Shown here one piece after another: positions 33,360 to 45,800 of a stretch of 64,000 nt of DNA (its first letter is position 1; every line of letters begins with the position of its first letter). The position numbers were made by a program, and so were the translations under genes. The notes under the pieces were generated by a model. That model made no database searches. It saw only the letters and a program-made list of their open reading frames with translations, and was not told the origin of the DNA. The stretch lies in the NCBI GenBank assembly GCA_963855995.1, contig OY979717.1, forward strand, positions 67,564,354 through 67,628,353, given 5' to 3'. This DNA is from Muricea muricata (Eukaryota; Cnidaria; Anthozoa; Malacalcyonacea; Plexauridae).

Positions 33360-33500
33360 TGTAATGTTGAGTTAATTAGTAACCCGAAAAGAGCGGGAAA
33401 GGGACACGTGCGAGAGGACGCATCCGGGGGGGTTTATGGATGTGTATAGGATAGTGATAGAGGGAGAGAAGTAAAATACAAGCGAAGATACGACATTACA
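33360..33500 (+). repeat. 3' LTR of the Gypsy element
   Basis: 141 bp; same ends as the 5' LTR (TGTAATG...ATTACA). The shorter length is due mainly to a 7-base G-run where the 5' LTR has about 13. Confidence 0.93.
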
Positions 33501-33572
33501 AGTCATTTCACTTTATGACGATTCATTTTACATGCGCTGTATTTTTGGTGGTAACGGCCGCCCATACTATTG

Positions 33573-35092
33573 CTTGTGCAGTGCTGTGACCATGTCTAAA
33601 ACCATATTGATGTTGATACAGAAAACCTAACAGATCAAGGTGTGCACTCAGCTGCGCATATACAGCTCTCTCCATAACTTTGCTTAGTATCGGTAATACT
33701 GCAATGGGCCGATAGTTCTGTACTAAAATTTTATCCTCACTCTTGCATAAAGGACTAACACGTGCAATATTCCACACATCAGGTACAGTTCCATCAATTA
33801 TGGGTTTGTTTATAAGAAATGTCACTGAGGGAGCAAGCTCAACCTCAGCATCTTGAAGCAATCTTGCTGGTATTTTGTCAAGACCAGCTGCCCTATTAAC
33901 TTTAAATCCTTAATGTCCGTTGTAATCCAGGGGTTGGATACATTCCTTGATCTAAATTTCTTTAAAGGAGTGTGTTTGTTTACAACATCAATGAGAAGGG
34001 TAGACCATGCCGATACAGCATCATTAATATTAGTAAAACATTCAACCATACTCCAGGGAATTTTAGCCACGTCCTTACAGAATTGTTCTTTGTTGTATTG
34101 CTTGAATGATCTCACCTTTAATTATTCCATGTCCCTTACAAACTTGACTACAAAAACAATGAAATGATCGCTTGCGGGAAAATCTTGAACTCCATGCGAA
34201 ATAAAACGATGTACATTATTTACGAACGCAAGATCTATAGCTGTCCGAGTATTCTCCGTTATTCGTGTAGGTTCCCTAATAAGTTGAGTTAAACCATAAA
34301 AATGAGCCTCGTTTGGCAGGAACCTTGTGTATTTACTACGTTTCGGAGCGATAACATCCGCATTAAAGTCACCCATTAATATAATATCCTTATTTGATCC
34401 ATCAAATATTTTTGAAAGAACATCCTGTCTAAAATGTGTAACAAACGTATCCCCATCCACACTAGGTGGTTTATAAAACACCCCAACGATAGTATTCTTA
34501 GCCTTATTAGGGCAGATCTCCACACACACCATTTCCAATGAATCAGATTCTAGGTCCCTTCTACGTTTGCTTGGCCATTTGTCTTTAACAAATATAGCAC
34601 AGCCCCCACCAAATCTATTCCTATCCTTCCTGTAGCACACATAATTCAATGGACAAACTGTGCAGTCAGAAAATGTTGCGTCGAGGCTGGATTCAGTTAC
34701 CGCAAATACATCAAGGTTTATCTCTTCAAGTAAAGCATTAACATCAGTTAAGCGTCCAGGCAATGTCACAATGTTTACATGAGCGAACTTCATTCCCCTC
34801 TTAATCAAGTCAGGGTTTATTTCTGCACTAGCATCAACACTGCTCTCATTTTGAATGTTTACGTTCGATGAATTTCCACTGCCTTTAGCAGGTGAATCAC
34901 AAACTGGAAATAAGCACTGAATACACTCCTAACGCTTTGAAAATGGTTAATATCCAGACCAGTCGACACATAAACAATATTTGCATCGTTACTTAAATGT
35001 TTGATGCATTTTTGAGAGCCCAAAATAGTTATAATGAAGAATAGGGCAACGAACATCACAGAGAACTTCAGACCAATCTTGTTGGCCGCCAT
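33573..35092 (-). pseudogene. LINE endonuclease and RT N-terminal half (split)
   Basis: 5' half of the LINE whose 3' half is at 25858-26925. APE endonuclease (34808-34122): FAHVNIVTLPGRL, VTESSLD, GVFYKPPS, ILMGDFNADV, REPTRITENTRTAIDLAFVN and the SDH site. An in-frame stop follows, then the linker (MRSFKQYNKEQFCKDV) and, in a shifted frame, the front of RT (NYRPIAVLPILSKVMER, GFRHGHSTAQAIVW), broken exactly at the foldback target duplication. Upstream, 35092-34859 encodes a start with a hydrophobic segment (IGLKFSVMFVALFFIITILG), linked to the endonuclease through a Ser/Asn-rich stretch in another frame. Confidence 0.85.
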
Positions 35093-36672
35093 GATGTGAC
35101 TTTTTTTGTGTGTCTAGTGTGTAGAAATGTGTTGCTAATTCTAATCACGAAGTATTCTTTGTGATTTCTTTCCTTGGTTTTCTACACCTATGTTAAGATG
35201 CTGATATTTCGTGCAGAATGATCTATTTGCTTGTGGGATCTCATACATTTATAAAAGTTAGAGACATTTAACATTAATATTCCAATTCCAGAAATACATA
35301 TGAAATACATATGTTAGTCTAAAGTTCCCAACAAATTATATCGTGGAGACTTCAGGCAGTGTGCTACAGAATTGATTTAAATGAGGCTATCAGGTTAATA
35401 TATTTATGTATTGTATACACTTTTAGTAAAATTTTCTTTACTCGCAACTACCCAAAAATAAAACAGCCATATGTTGGTGATATTATGACAAAAGAATCTT
35501 GTTTAATATACGTACTATGAAAGTCTTTAATTTGAATTATATTCTAAAAAACGTAATCTTACTAGGACTCTGGGCAGAGTGCCTGGCAAGTTACTCAGAC
35601 ATTGATTTTTGGTTATCTTAGTGATTACATAAGATGTGCTAGAAATGTCTTAAAATGCCTTTGAAGGTACCCCAATAATAACTGATTTAAAAAGGAGTTC
35701 GTTGGGCAGAACAGAAATAAGTGAATATACTCCACCCCCCATGAATGCTCTAGTTACAGCCTTGTGCCCATTTTCGTTTTGGCAAGCGGAGTGAACGCCT
35801 TAGCAGGCGTCTTGTTTTAAACTGTTAACACTATAAAATTAATTAAGAATTGACTGTTTTCGCAATTACGGCACTATGAATAGCCGCCCTTTTCAACTCA
35901 TGTTGCTGGCTACGCTTCTGGACTCGTTCGATTCGAGGCCTTTTAAAACCATTCGAGCCATAGCGCTGCTGTTTAAATGCATTGTACACTATACTGCACT
36001 TTCGAGATTTTTACCATGAGCTTTACGATTTTTCTGCATTTGTAAATAAGGTGATCTTAGAAGACTAATATGCTCCTATGCTTTTCAATCTCTTTCTATA
36101 TCCAATGAAGTCATAATAAGAGTAAGTTAACATAAAGTAGAACATACATAAACATACACATAAGCACACATCCAATGTGGCAATTTGATAAAGCTTTGTG
36201 TCTAAATTTATATGGGCAAGAGGTGTGCACAAATACTTCAAACACACAAGAAGTGTGTGGTCTTTACAGCAAGTAATTAAACAACTGAAACAGGATGCTT
36301 GCGCCATTTGATTTTTTTGCACGCCTTTTGCTAATTCGACCCAGCCTCCTTTTACCCGGCCATGATTTCAAAAAACTGAATTATTGTCGTGTTTGAAGCC
36401 AAATATCTCTGGAAGTATTTATTCGTTCGACGAATGGTATATAACAATGGAATCGTCTGGTCACGACGAATTTTGGGGAAACATGTTCATTATGTCATAT
36501 GTATTTTAAGGTCCCTAATATGTAATATATGTAATGGAAACCACGTATACACATTTATTGACGGATATAATACTGTTGCATTTTAATCAAACAAATCTAC
36601 TATTACGTTTTTATTAAAACTGTTATTTTTACTGTTGATTATTTACGACTTGCTTTTTATGGCTACATTAAG
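35093..36672. other. Intergenic stretch downstream of the SLC22 gene
   Basis: No gene seen. 35750-35812 (GCTCTAGTTACAGCCTTGTG ... GGCGTCTTGTTTTAA) is a dispersed repeat with a diverged same-strand relative at 41222-41305. GCTGGCTACGCTTCTG near 35909 resembles a hAT-like terminus without a partner. Confidence 0.45.
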
Positions 36673-36888
36673 TCACGCACGGGCTTGTACATCATTACCT
36701 TTCTGGTTTGCGTTTTCAGTGACTAAGTCACTCATTACAACTGGTCCACCTCTTTTACCTTTCACCATGTCATCCAAGGTTTCCAATGTTGGTCTGCCAT
36801 TAGTTTCAGGGAGAAACATCGCAATAACGGCGGCTTCAAAACAGACTATTCCCATAATTGCAAATGGAAGGATGGAATGAATGCGGAT
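36673..36888 (-). CDS. SLC22 exon 9 (aa 449-519, stop)
   Basis: Acceptor AAACATCAG|ATCCGC. The last membrane segment (ILPFAIMGIVCFEAAVIAMF) then LPETNGRPTLETLDD and a hydrophilic tail ending VQARA, stop. Confidence 0.93.
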   Translation of the reverse strand: MRIHSILPFAIMGIVCFEAAVIAMFLPETNGRPTLETLDDMVKGKRGGPVVMSDLVTENANQKGNDVQARA

Positions 36889-39800
36889 CTGATGTTTAGG
36901 AAAAGTGACATATATATTACAACAAATATAAATTTTTGCATACAATAACTCATTAATTCATGAGGGAAATTTAAAAGAAATGTATGTTTAATCAATATCT
37001 TCATATACTGATGAAGAATCGCCCTTTTTAGCATTTAATTTAATTATTCATTAAATTTTTATACATTTTATTGAATGACTATTCGAGAACGTTTTTGAAG
37101 TTGTTTAAAAAACTCGCCAAAATTTGGCGCCAATTTCTGGCAAAACTTTTGCAACGAAATCAAAGAATAGCAGAGGTTTTGTCGAATTATGTCGTTCTTT
37201 TAACACTTGTTACGAAATACATTAAAGGTAAGTGAGCTAGTTCAACGAAAAAGCGTGTTCACGTCAAAATGAAAAAAAATATGCAATAACACACCGCCGC
37301 TTAGCCGGTAAGCTTCCGGGAAAGTTGAATTCCTGTCGACTTTCCCGGCATAAAGCCAATAACATTTGTGACTGCCTGTGACACCACCGACAAATGTGCC
37401 TAAAGAACACCGCAAGTATAGGTCGCAGGCGTGCCTCGGCATTACGTGGTGTTTCCACAAAGTTAAACTTATATTGTTGATTCATTATTTCATTATGTTA
37501 AAGTAGTGCTACTTACCAGCCAGACAACATAACTGGCGGCGAAAGATCCAATCCTGGCGGCAGAGGAAGATGTACTAACTCCCATGCTTCTATAAAACAT
37601 AATTATAACAGTTAATTATATATATTAAGCTCTATGAAGTCTATGAAGATTGTCAGCCGATCCAAACATTGTAACCCAACAAAATTACTGGTTACAACGT
37701 TCGAAAATTCAAATACTTGTTGGAATTGTCGTTTCATGCATATAAAATGTGTGTATAGTTGAAGGTTGTCTTTTAGAAAGTCCAGCTTGTTGTTTGATGT
37801 TGTTCCACCATTTTCTTGGATTATAATTTCCAGAATCTTTCACAGTTGTTAAGTAAAATAAACGACGAGCTCATCGGCACAGCTTCCTGATTTTATCACC
37901 GTATAACGAATATTCGTGGAAATAGCCTGTTAAACAATAGAGTTGTCGTTTCTTAATAGCGATTTTAATGGACAAGGACAAGGGTCGATGGTTTGTCCGT
38001 TTAACAGGCCGCATTGGAAGATTCTCATCAATTTTTTCGACAACTTGGATCATTAAGGGTCAAGCGGGAGTAAACGAGTTATAAATGGTGTATCAAAGAA
38101 AAGGTAATCGAGCTTTGGAGTGCTCTGTCGCGTTCATTATTCAATATGAAGAAATAACTCTTGCGCAGACGGAAAGACCAGGCTTTTAGCTTTCGATTTT
38201 CACTATTTTTAAGAAATTTGAAGAAAAATTAAGGAAATACACGAATCAAATGAAAATAACAGGTCGAAATCGCATATTTTTTCTTCTGAATAAAAAACAA
38301 TGCCGTTAATCATTTTACCTGTCACGAGAAACAATTAACGTGGCATATAAGATGCATTAGTTTTACTTACCTAAGCTAAAACTTGTAAATTTATCATCCC
38401 AAATCAATTTTCACTAAATTTACAACGGTGAAAAAAATGCGATTTCTATCGCCATTTTTTATTTGACTCGTTTTCGCTCAATTTTTCTGGTCTTTGGAGC
38501 TGTGAAAGAATTATTTCTATATGTTAAATATTAAGCGCTCCAAACTACGATTACATTTTTTTACATCCGTATAGTGGTCTCCAACTGATTTTAACGATAA
38601 TCATTTTCTTACATTGCCTAAACGCTCCACAAAGCTTAGACATCTTGATCTACGCTTTATGCGCATTTTGCCAAAAGGTGTTGAGTTTAAAATTTCAGGT
38701 TTGTTTAAAACTTGTCGTGAAGTCAACTCAGTTTTTTTTGCTAAGTATGTAGAGTGTGGCGACCTTTGTCTTCTCCGTTGCTTACAGTCTTATATTGCAC
38801 ATACTAGTCCTTTTTGACCACTTCCGGACCCCGACACCCCTCGCGAGCTTCTTGTTAGTCATACCACATCGACCAGTAAAATCACGTTCGATTTCTCCAT
38901 GGATCAAATCAGCTATAGCGAGTGTTGGAATGGATATACAGTATGTTTAAGGCGCATTCTACGCGGACGCGGACACCAAAGCTAGATCAAAAGGAGTGCC
39001 TGTAAACGAAGTTCTGAAAATGGCTGATTGGTCAGGAACTTCCACCTTTAAAAGATTCTATTACCGACCAACCTTTGATCACGCGTATGTTACAGTGGTG
39101 TTATCGTCATCAACAGTATAGGCTTTTGATAAGAATTTCCCGTATTTCTCAGAGATTCAACAGTATGTTGTTTATTGGTTACTTTAATAAGCATTGTTAT
39201 ATCGAAACTTTGTTTGAAATATAATTGAAGATTTTGCAGGGGCGCGTATCGCCTGAAGTGAAGTCGAAATTATACAATCCCACTCTCCGTCTCTTCTTTT
39301 TTACGTTAGCCTTTTTCTTTAGGATGGAGTGATTGAAGGATCGACTAGTGGTTGTCATTCTGTTGGTGTGAAGATTTCTTTGTAGGGTGATACATTTCAA
39401 CGACGGATATTCATGGGTATCATTATGTTATGTTATGTTAATATACGTTAATATGTTATGAACATATTATATGATGTGATCTTACGTTGAGGCATGCTCG
39501 CTAATTTAAAACTGAAGTTATAAGGCCAGGTTACATATGTGTGACGTTTGTTTTCTCTTGGAATTTAGTCCTCATGTTGAGGACTCATCATCAGCTGTGT
39601 ATTGTGAGTTATGGAGAATAAAGCATTGTTATATCTCACTTCCGTGTTTTTATATAATCTCATATAGTCTAATTTTATGTAGCATGTGTCAATACTAACT
39701 TATGCGCGTCAGGTCTACCATAACGCTTTGCTAGAGTATCTTACTCTGTCACTTGAAAGAATTCAAAAAAGCTATGTGTATATGACCTCTCATATAGCTA

Positions 39801-42800
39801 TGTGTATATGACCCCTTATATATAAAAAAGCACTGCCTAAATTTAGACTTTCTAGCCTCTACCAACTTTAATAAATAGAAAAGACAAGTTGCATGATCTC
39901 ATACCATTTCATGTAAGTCAACCAGTGGTAACCATGAAACTTGCGTAAAAAGAGCTGGGTTTTTCAGTACAACAAGAGTCAACATCAGAAGAGAATTATC
40001 TTGTTTAATTTCATATAATTGTTTGTATAAGACAATTGTTTTCTGTCAACAATAAACATTATTCAGATACAGTACAAACCCCCTACAGGAAATGAATACA
40101 CGATATTCTCAACAATGAATATTTCATTATATCTCCCAAATGCATCTTGGATTACCTGGTTCAAGTGGTTTAATATTTGTATCAAATACACTGTAGCTTA
40201 AGGATCATAACTTTTCTTTTAAATTAATTTATTTAATGAAACTTCATGTCCTTACACTGTTGTCCATGGTAAATATAGCATGCTTTATGAGATTTATTTA
40301 TAACAGTGCTATTGTGTTAAAATGTTACACTTTGCAACTCAACATTAAAGAGATTATTGCACCCTGGGATTCACAACATCTCAACTATGTAAAGTCAAGC
40401 AATAGGCAATTGCAACGACAAATTCGAACGCACTGTTTAACCTTTGTAACTGGTCTTTGAATATTTTGGCAAATGTCTTGTAAAGAACGTGATCGGCCGC
40501 GCAAACACCTTGGCAAACACATTCTGGTGTGTATCGCAGTCTCTAGCGTCCACAAATCCATCAACTCTAACACACCTTTATAACTATAAGCTCCACAATT
40601 TTATCAGATATAACGGCAAAAACATCTTTTCCTTCAAGTATTGAAACAAACAGTCTCTTTTTGATCAAAAAAGGTGACGAGATTCAATTTTAATTTAAGC
40701 TAATTGAGAGCCTCTGCAATAAATATACTGTTTGACTCCATCTTGAAACTCTCTAAGTATAGAATCCAACAGCAAACAGGCGAAACGGCCAATCAGAATG
40801 TTGCGTTCGTGTGCGCACGATGCAAGAACAAAATACACTGTCGTCCTTGCAGGCCACCTATCCCATCCCAGCCGTGGGCCTGTACGCAGGCTACGTTGTA
40901 TGAGCTTTCCCTGTCACGACCAAAGCCCAAAATACATTGCACACGCGAGTGTGGTAGCCCGAAATATTTTGGCAGACTTGTAAACAGAATTTGCAAGGGT
41001 TGTAAGATGCCTCATTTTATATATTTTAGTTATATTTTCTTTTCATAACCTTGATAATGGTCAAAGTTATTATTCCCAGTCGAATTGGCTTGGATGAAAA
41101 TATAACGAGGCCGAATTGTTGACATAATTTGGCTAAAATTCGCGTTTTATCTTGTCGATAGTTGAAAAGCTAGAATCTACTTGAAACCTGGAATAAATTA
41201 ATATACCGCACCCCAATTAACGCTCTAGTTACTGCCCTGCCTGGTCTTGTGCCCATTTTTGCCCTGGCAGATAGAGTAAACAGTTTGGCAGAAGTCTTGT
41301 TTAATTATCTTTACTACGGTCGCATTTAGCTGTTTTACAAGACGCTTTAACGACTCTTTGAATTTGGAATGGCAATCTCCTCTTTTCTGCTCTGCTCAAG
41401 GCTTGAGGAGGCTGCTTCGCCTACGGCAAAAGCGATTCCAATGTTATTATCAAAATTATTCTACCTGTCATGCCTGTTAAATGTTGGGATCCTAGGTAGC
41501 GGGGCTACCTGCAAGAACCTGAAACTGACTGCAGTCCTTGGTCAGAAGGTTTCATGCATACTTAAGTAGAACATTTTAATTTCAGAAAATACATCTTTTA
41601 ATCACTGAAGATCGATATATGAAAAGCTAATTTGAGTCTGACACTGCTAACACTACCCCCACCCCCCCCCCGCCCCTGGTCCGTACTTATGCATGGCAGA
41701 TTATTTAAAGACTGTCAGCAGTCTAAATAGTCTGCCCCAGGGCCTTGGATATTCCTTATAATAATCATTGACTTTAATAGCTCCACCTCTAATGATATGA
41801 TATGTAAACATTTCAAATAAAATAAATTCATGGGCTAACACCCCGCGTTTTACCTGACCTAAACCCAACATATCCCAGGGTATTTTCTTTTTTTTTACAA
41901 GCTTTGTTAAGTACTATAAACATAAAACAATTAAACTCAATATATATACTCACCTTACGAATGTTGGAAATAATTCTGTACTCCAAATATAAATTCCGGA
42001 AAATGCCATATTGATGAAAAACTTGGCCACAATAGCGAGAAATATTCGCCCACCAGTATATCCTAAATACAAAGGGTTGTTTATTATGGAGCCTTGGCTT
42101 GCAACAATCTCGGCGTATTTGATATCGAGTCTTTGTGGCTTGTATAAATTGGCGCAAGCAGAATAACTTAAAGGCATCAACATTGTTACCTTGGTCAGAG
42201 CGATCATCAGGTATGAAAACAGAAATAATAGAAGCAGCGAACGCAACAACCAAACCAACAATCACAGTTTTCTTCCTACCAAATCTAAAACACGATGATC
42301 GATCACGACTTAGGAAAAGATGCGTATATACATCTTACTTTGTTCTAATTCACTGATTTTAAAATGCAGAATACATAAAAGGTGTACAAGCAAAAATGTA
42401 AATGATGTTTGGTGCATCTGTCCAACAAATTACCGCAAACAAAAGCTACGCAAAGTTAATCAAACTATCAAAAATCTTGTGAAAAGAAAACACCGCGACT
42501 TTCCACTCAAAATTCAGGACTCCTTTCGAGACAACCCGAAGCTCTGTTGGAGTTACCATAAGGTGACTTTCCATCATCGATCAACTCATACTCCAGCAAT
42601 TTCCTACAAGAGCAAACACCTTCAGCTGAACTTTTCAACTTTTACCTATCTTCTGTGTTTATCCTTCAAAATCCAAACAACAACACGCTTCCACCTTCTT
42701 TTCATCCCAAATACAAACTGAATCTCAACTACGAGAGGCAGAGGTTAGTGAATGCAACGTCGATAATTGCTCAGTAATCTTAATAAGTTCCAAAGCAAGT

Positions 42801-45800
42801 GGTCCAGGGAAGCATCTTAGCCCCAATGCTTTTCCGCTCTTCATTGACGACCTCTCAGACGTTATACCTACATCTACATCAGTAGGGCTATATGCGGACG
42901 ATACTAAATTATACATGTACAAATCAATTACAAGGACTCGAGCATTAGTTTTAACTCATCCAAGTGCAAAGTTCTGCTCTAAAAAACCCTATTCTAGCCA
43001 AATAATATCCATGTTCTTCAGAAATCAAACGTTTAAATAATAAATCTGACCTTGGTATCACCGTCACGCAGCTATAATTTCTCATGGAGCAATCACATCA
43101 ACAAAATTGTGACCAAAGCAAATAAGATGTTAGGTATCCTCAAAAGGACAGGCTTTGTTCTGACGGACAGTACTATTCCTAGAACTTTTTATTTGTTGCA
43201 TTTAAAGTACCCGCTTTGTCATGCATCAGAAGTCTGGTCTACTTTCCTGTCTATAGAGGAGCGCAACTTCGTGGATACTAAGCACGAGGAAAGGTGAGAT
43301 GAGCTATAAAGAACTTACGATATTCGATCGTCTGATTTACTTGAAAAATTAAATTGGAAATGAAATCTCTTGAAGAAAGGCGAAAATACCTAAAATCTAT
43401 TTTTATTTATAAAATCCTAAATGGCCACACCGCACCAAATCTTAAAGATGCTTTTTGTCCAAACAATGAAAGAGATAATCTCTACAATCTCAGAAATAGA
43501 GAAACTGATCTAGCGCCACCCATGCCGAAAAAGAAATTTGGCAAGAGGTGCTTCAGTTATAATGGTGCCCTGCACTGGAATAATCTTCCTAATGAGGCTA
43601 TAATTACGGAATCTTTAAAATCCTTCTAATCAATCTTAAAACAAACAATAGTTGAAATTTGCTCGTAAATGTTTTTCGTCTTTAAATATATCTGTATTAG
43701 TATATCTTTCTTAGTGTGTAACGTATTATCCGTATCGTTTTTATCTTGTAAATTAGTTAATTTGTTTTAATTCACGCCCCTCATGGAAACCAGTCAACTA
43801 ATGGCTGATGAGGCTAGCGTGACAAAATAAAGTATGTATGTATGTATGCAACGACTACTAAACCTAAATCTCTTTCCTTTGGTATACGACAGGAAGATAA
43901 AAGACCATGGATTTTATAATTTAAATGTTCTAGATTTTGTGTCATTTGTAAATCATACTCGTACCCTTCCAGTCTTGGTTCTTCTTGGTTCCTCTCTGGA
44001 ACTGTATTTGTACATTAGCATCACCTGGTGACTTTCGTGGTATTGCTTCCTTTAAAACTTTTTTATCAAGAACATACTTAGATTTACTGACATTTACTTT
44101 TGATGTGAACGTGACCTGTTCTTGGTCATTATGTCGCAGTTGTTCCTGCCATGCATAGGGGTTAATTGGAATATTATGTAAGCACATGGCAGGTTAAGGC
44201 ATTAGCTGACTGTGCTGGTGGGAATGGCGGCATGCGCATTTTACCGGAATGCATTGCGGGCATCAACAAAATGATTGGATAGATGCCACACAAACACAAC
44301 AAAACAAGAAATAACCTCCTCTCTTCTACTTGCTCTTCAGCAGTACAAACGTCATTTTGCTTTTTGAGGCAATCCTGATCACAGTGAACTCTGGTTAGTC
44401 GTAGTGGTCAATTGTAGCATGTACAAAATGTTTGTAATTTCAATGTTTGGAAGATAATTGTGATAGGACACTTGCTGTCTGCTTGCATGTACTTCCATTT
44501 AGGGCAATTTATTTGTGTATGTTATTGTGTACTTGTAAACGTTATTATTATTTATTGTAAGTATTATTGTTATTGGAAGAGTGCATTGCATGGGACTTCG
44601 AGTGCCGTTCGCGCTCTCGCCATTTGGCTAAGTCAAATAAAGTTGTTAATTACAGGGGGAAAAGTAGATCAAGCACAAGCAAGCACAGTTTGACCTCACC
44701 CAGAAGAGGATGATCATGTTTCAGTTCGATGACCGGCACATGAAGGTGTTTACGGATAGAAAGAGTAGATCAGGCGGATCAACAAAACTACGGCAGGACT
44801 GTGTGGAGAATCGAGAGTTGATGGTCAATAAGAGATAGAGATATTGTATATCGACCAAGAAATAAGTTGAGCAAGTGATTGATGCAGTCAAGGTTCCTAG
44901 CCTTCATTGATGCTGACGGTAGGCACATACCCGAAGACAATAGGAGGAAGATGATGAATTTCTGTATGAAATTCTATGTAATTGACATCAACTCAATTCA
45001 TTTACAGTTTTTGCGTGTACGTAACCTTTAAAATTATTAATCAGAAAACGCGGAAGTTACATCTCTTAATCTGAGTATAATATTATGGAAGAAACATCAT
45101 GTAAATTAATTATTGCAATTTATTATTTACGATTGTAAATTTACATGGTGTTTCCACAAAATTATATTCAGATTTATATTCACCATACAAACATACAAGG
45201 AATTCTATTAGTTGAAAACCACAATACTGGCCAAAGTTCTGACGTCTGAAAGACCCAGACCTATTGGCGATTACTTAAGCCTCACGATTTTGATTTCACG
45301 ACATGTCAGTCGCATTATTCCCATAGAAATGAAGAAAAATCACTAGAGAATTTCATCACCGATTCAATGCTTTAAACTTATTCACTTTTAATTTTGTTGA
45401 CTAGCTTAGTACCTGTTAGCAGCTATGATGCATAGCACATTCGAAGGCAGTTCAACAATGCTGGACAATAAAAAGTTTACATATCTGTTTCCACCGAGAT
45501 CCACAGATCCATACGAAACACCGTAGTAAACTAGAGCATTGGCAAACCTGGAAAATGACGCAATACACAGAATACATCAAAATATATGTAATGTAAAATG
45601 AAATACTGTGAAGAGGAAATGAGTGAAAATCGTTCTTGAACCTTTGTATACAAGAAGTAGCAATGGCCAGAAGACCAAGTCTATAGCGCTCAAATCTTAA
45701 GTATGCTGTCAAGAAATAAATATATTTATAAGCCCGTATAAAATCAAGCAAACCGAGGAGGGGTGGTTGTTTACGGCCTGGCTTTGTTTATATCAACAAT

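Larger units (their letters stand above)
28830..33500 (+). mobile_element. Ty3/Gypsy LTR retrotransposon, nearly intact
   Basis: Full-length element with 5' LTR 28830-28976 and 3' LTR 33360-33500, flanked by AGTCA on both sides (28825-28829, 33501-33505), the 5-bp duplication expected of Ty3/Gypsy. The primer site begins TGGCGACGAGGAT right after the 5' LTR. A purine tract (AGGATGAAAGGGA) precedes the 3' LTR. The gag-pol order protease-RT-RNase H-integrase fits Ty3/Gypsy, perhaps Mag-like. It sits in the right arm of the foldback element and is the youngest layer here. Confidence 0.95.
26932..33566. mobile_element. Foldback element with ~0.9-kb inverted arms
   Basis: Both ends are TATGGGCGGCCGTTACCACC reading inward. 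The left arm runs to ~27862, the spacer from ~27863 to 27975, and the right arm from ~27976 to 33566, interrupted by the Gypsy element. The arms match with few differences over ~900 bp, including many short ATTCA/TGAAATGA-type motifs in the outer 500 bases. CTATTG flanks both ends (26926-26931, 33567-33572), a perfect 6-bp target duplication inside the LINE. Without the Gypsy it is ~1.96 kb. No transposase is visible, so it must be mobilised in trans. The superfamily is uncertain. Confidence 0.85.

Noticed and set aside
36635..36880. Plus-strand 81-codon frame opposite SLC22 exon 9
   Set aside because: It is the antisense shadow of a conserved exon.
40704..41048. Cysteine-rich 114-codon frame as a gene
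   Set aside because: It lies in SLC22 intron 7 with no splice support, overlaps an equally open opposite frame, and has no recognised domain.
41950..42261. Continuous minus-strand frame across SLC22 exons 6-7
   Set aside because: It crosses a 127-bp intron with good GT-AG borders; splicing restores the family sequence and phase, whereas the read-through peptide does not match the family.
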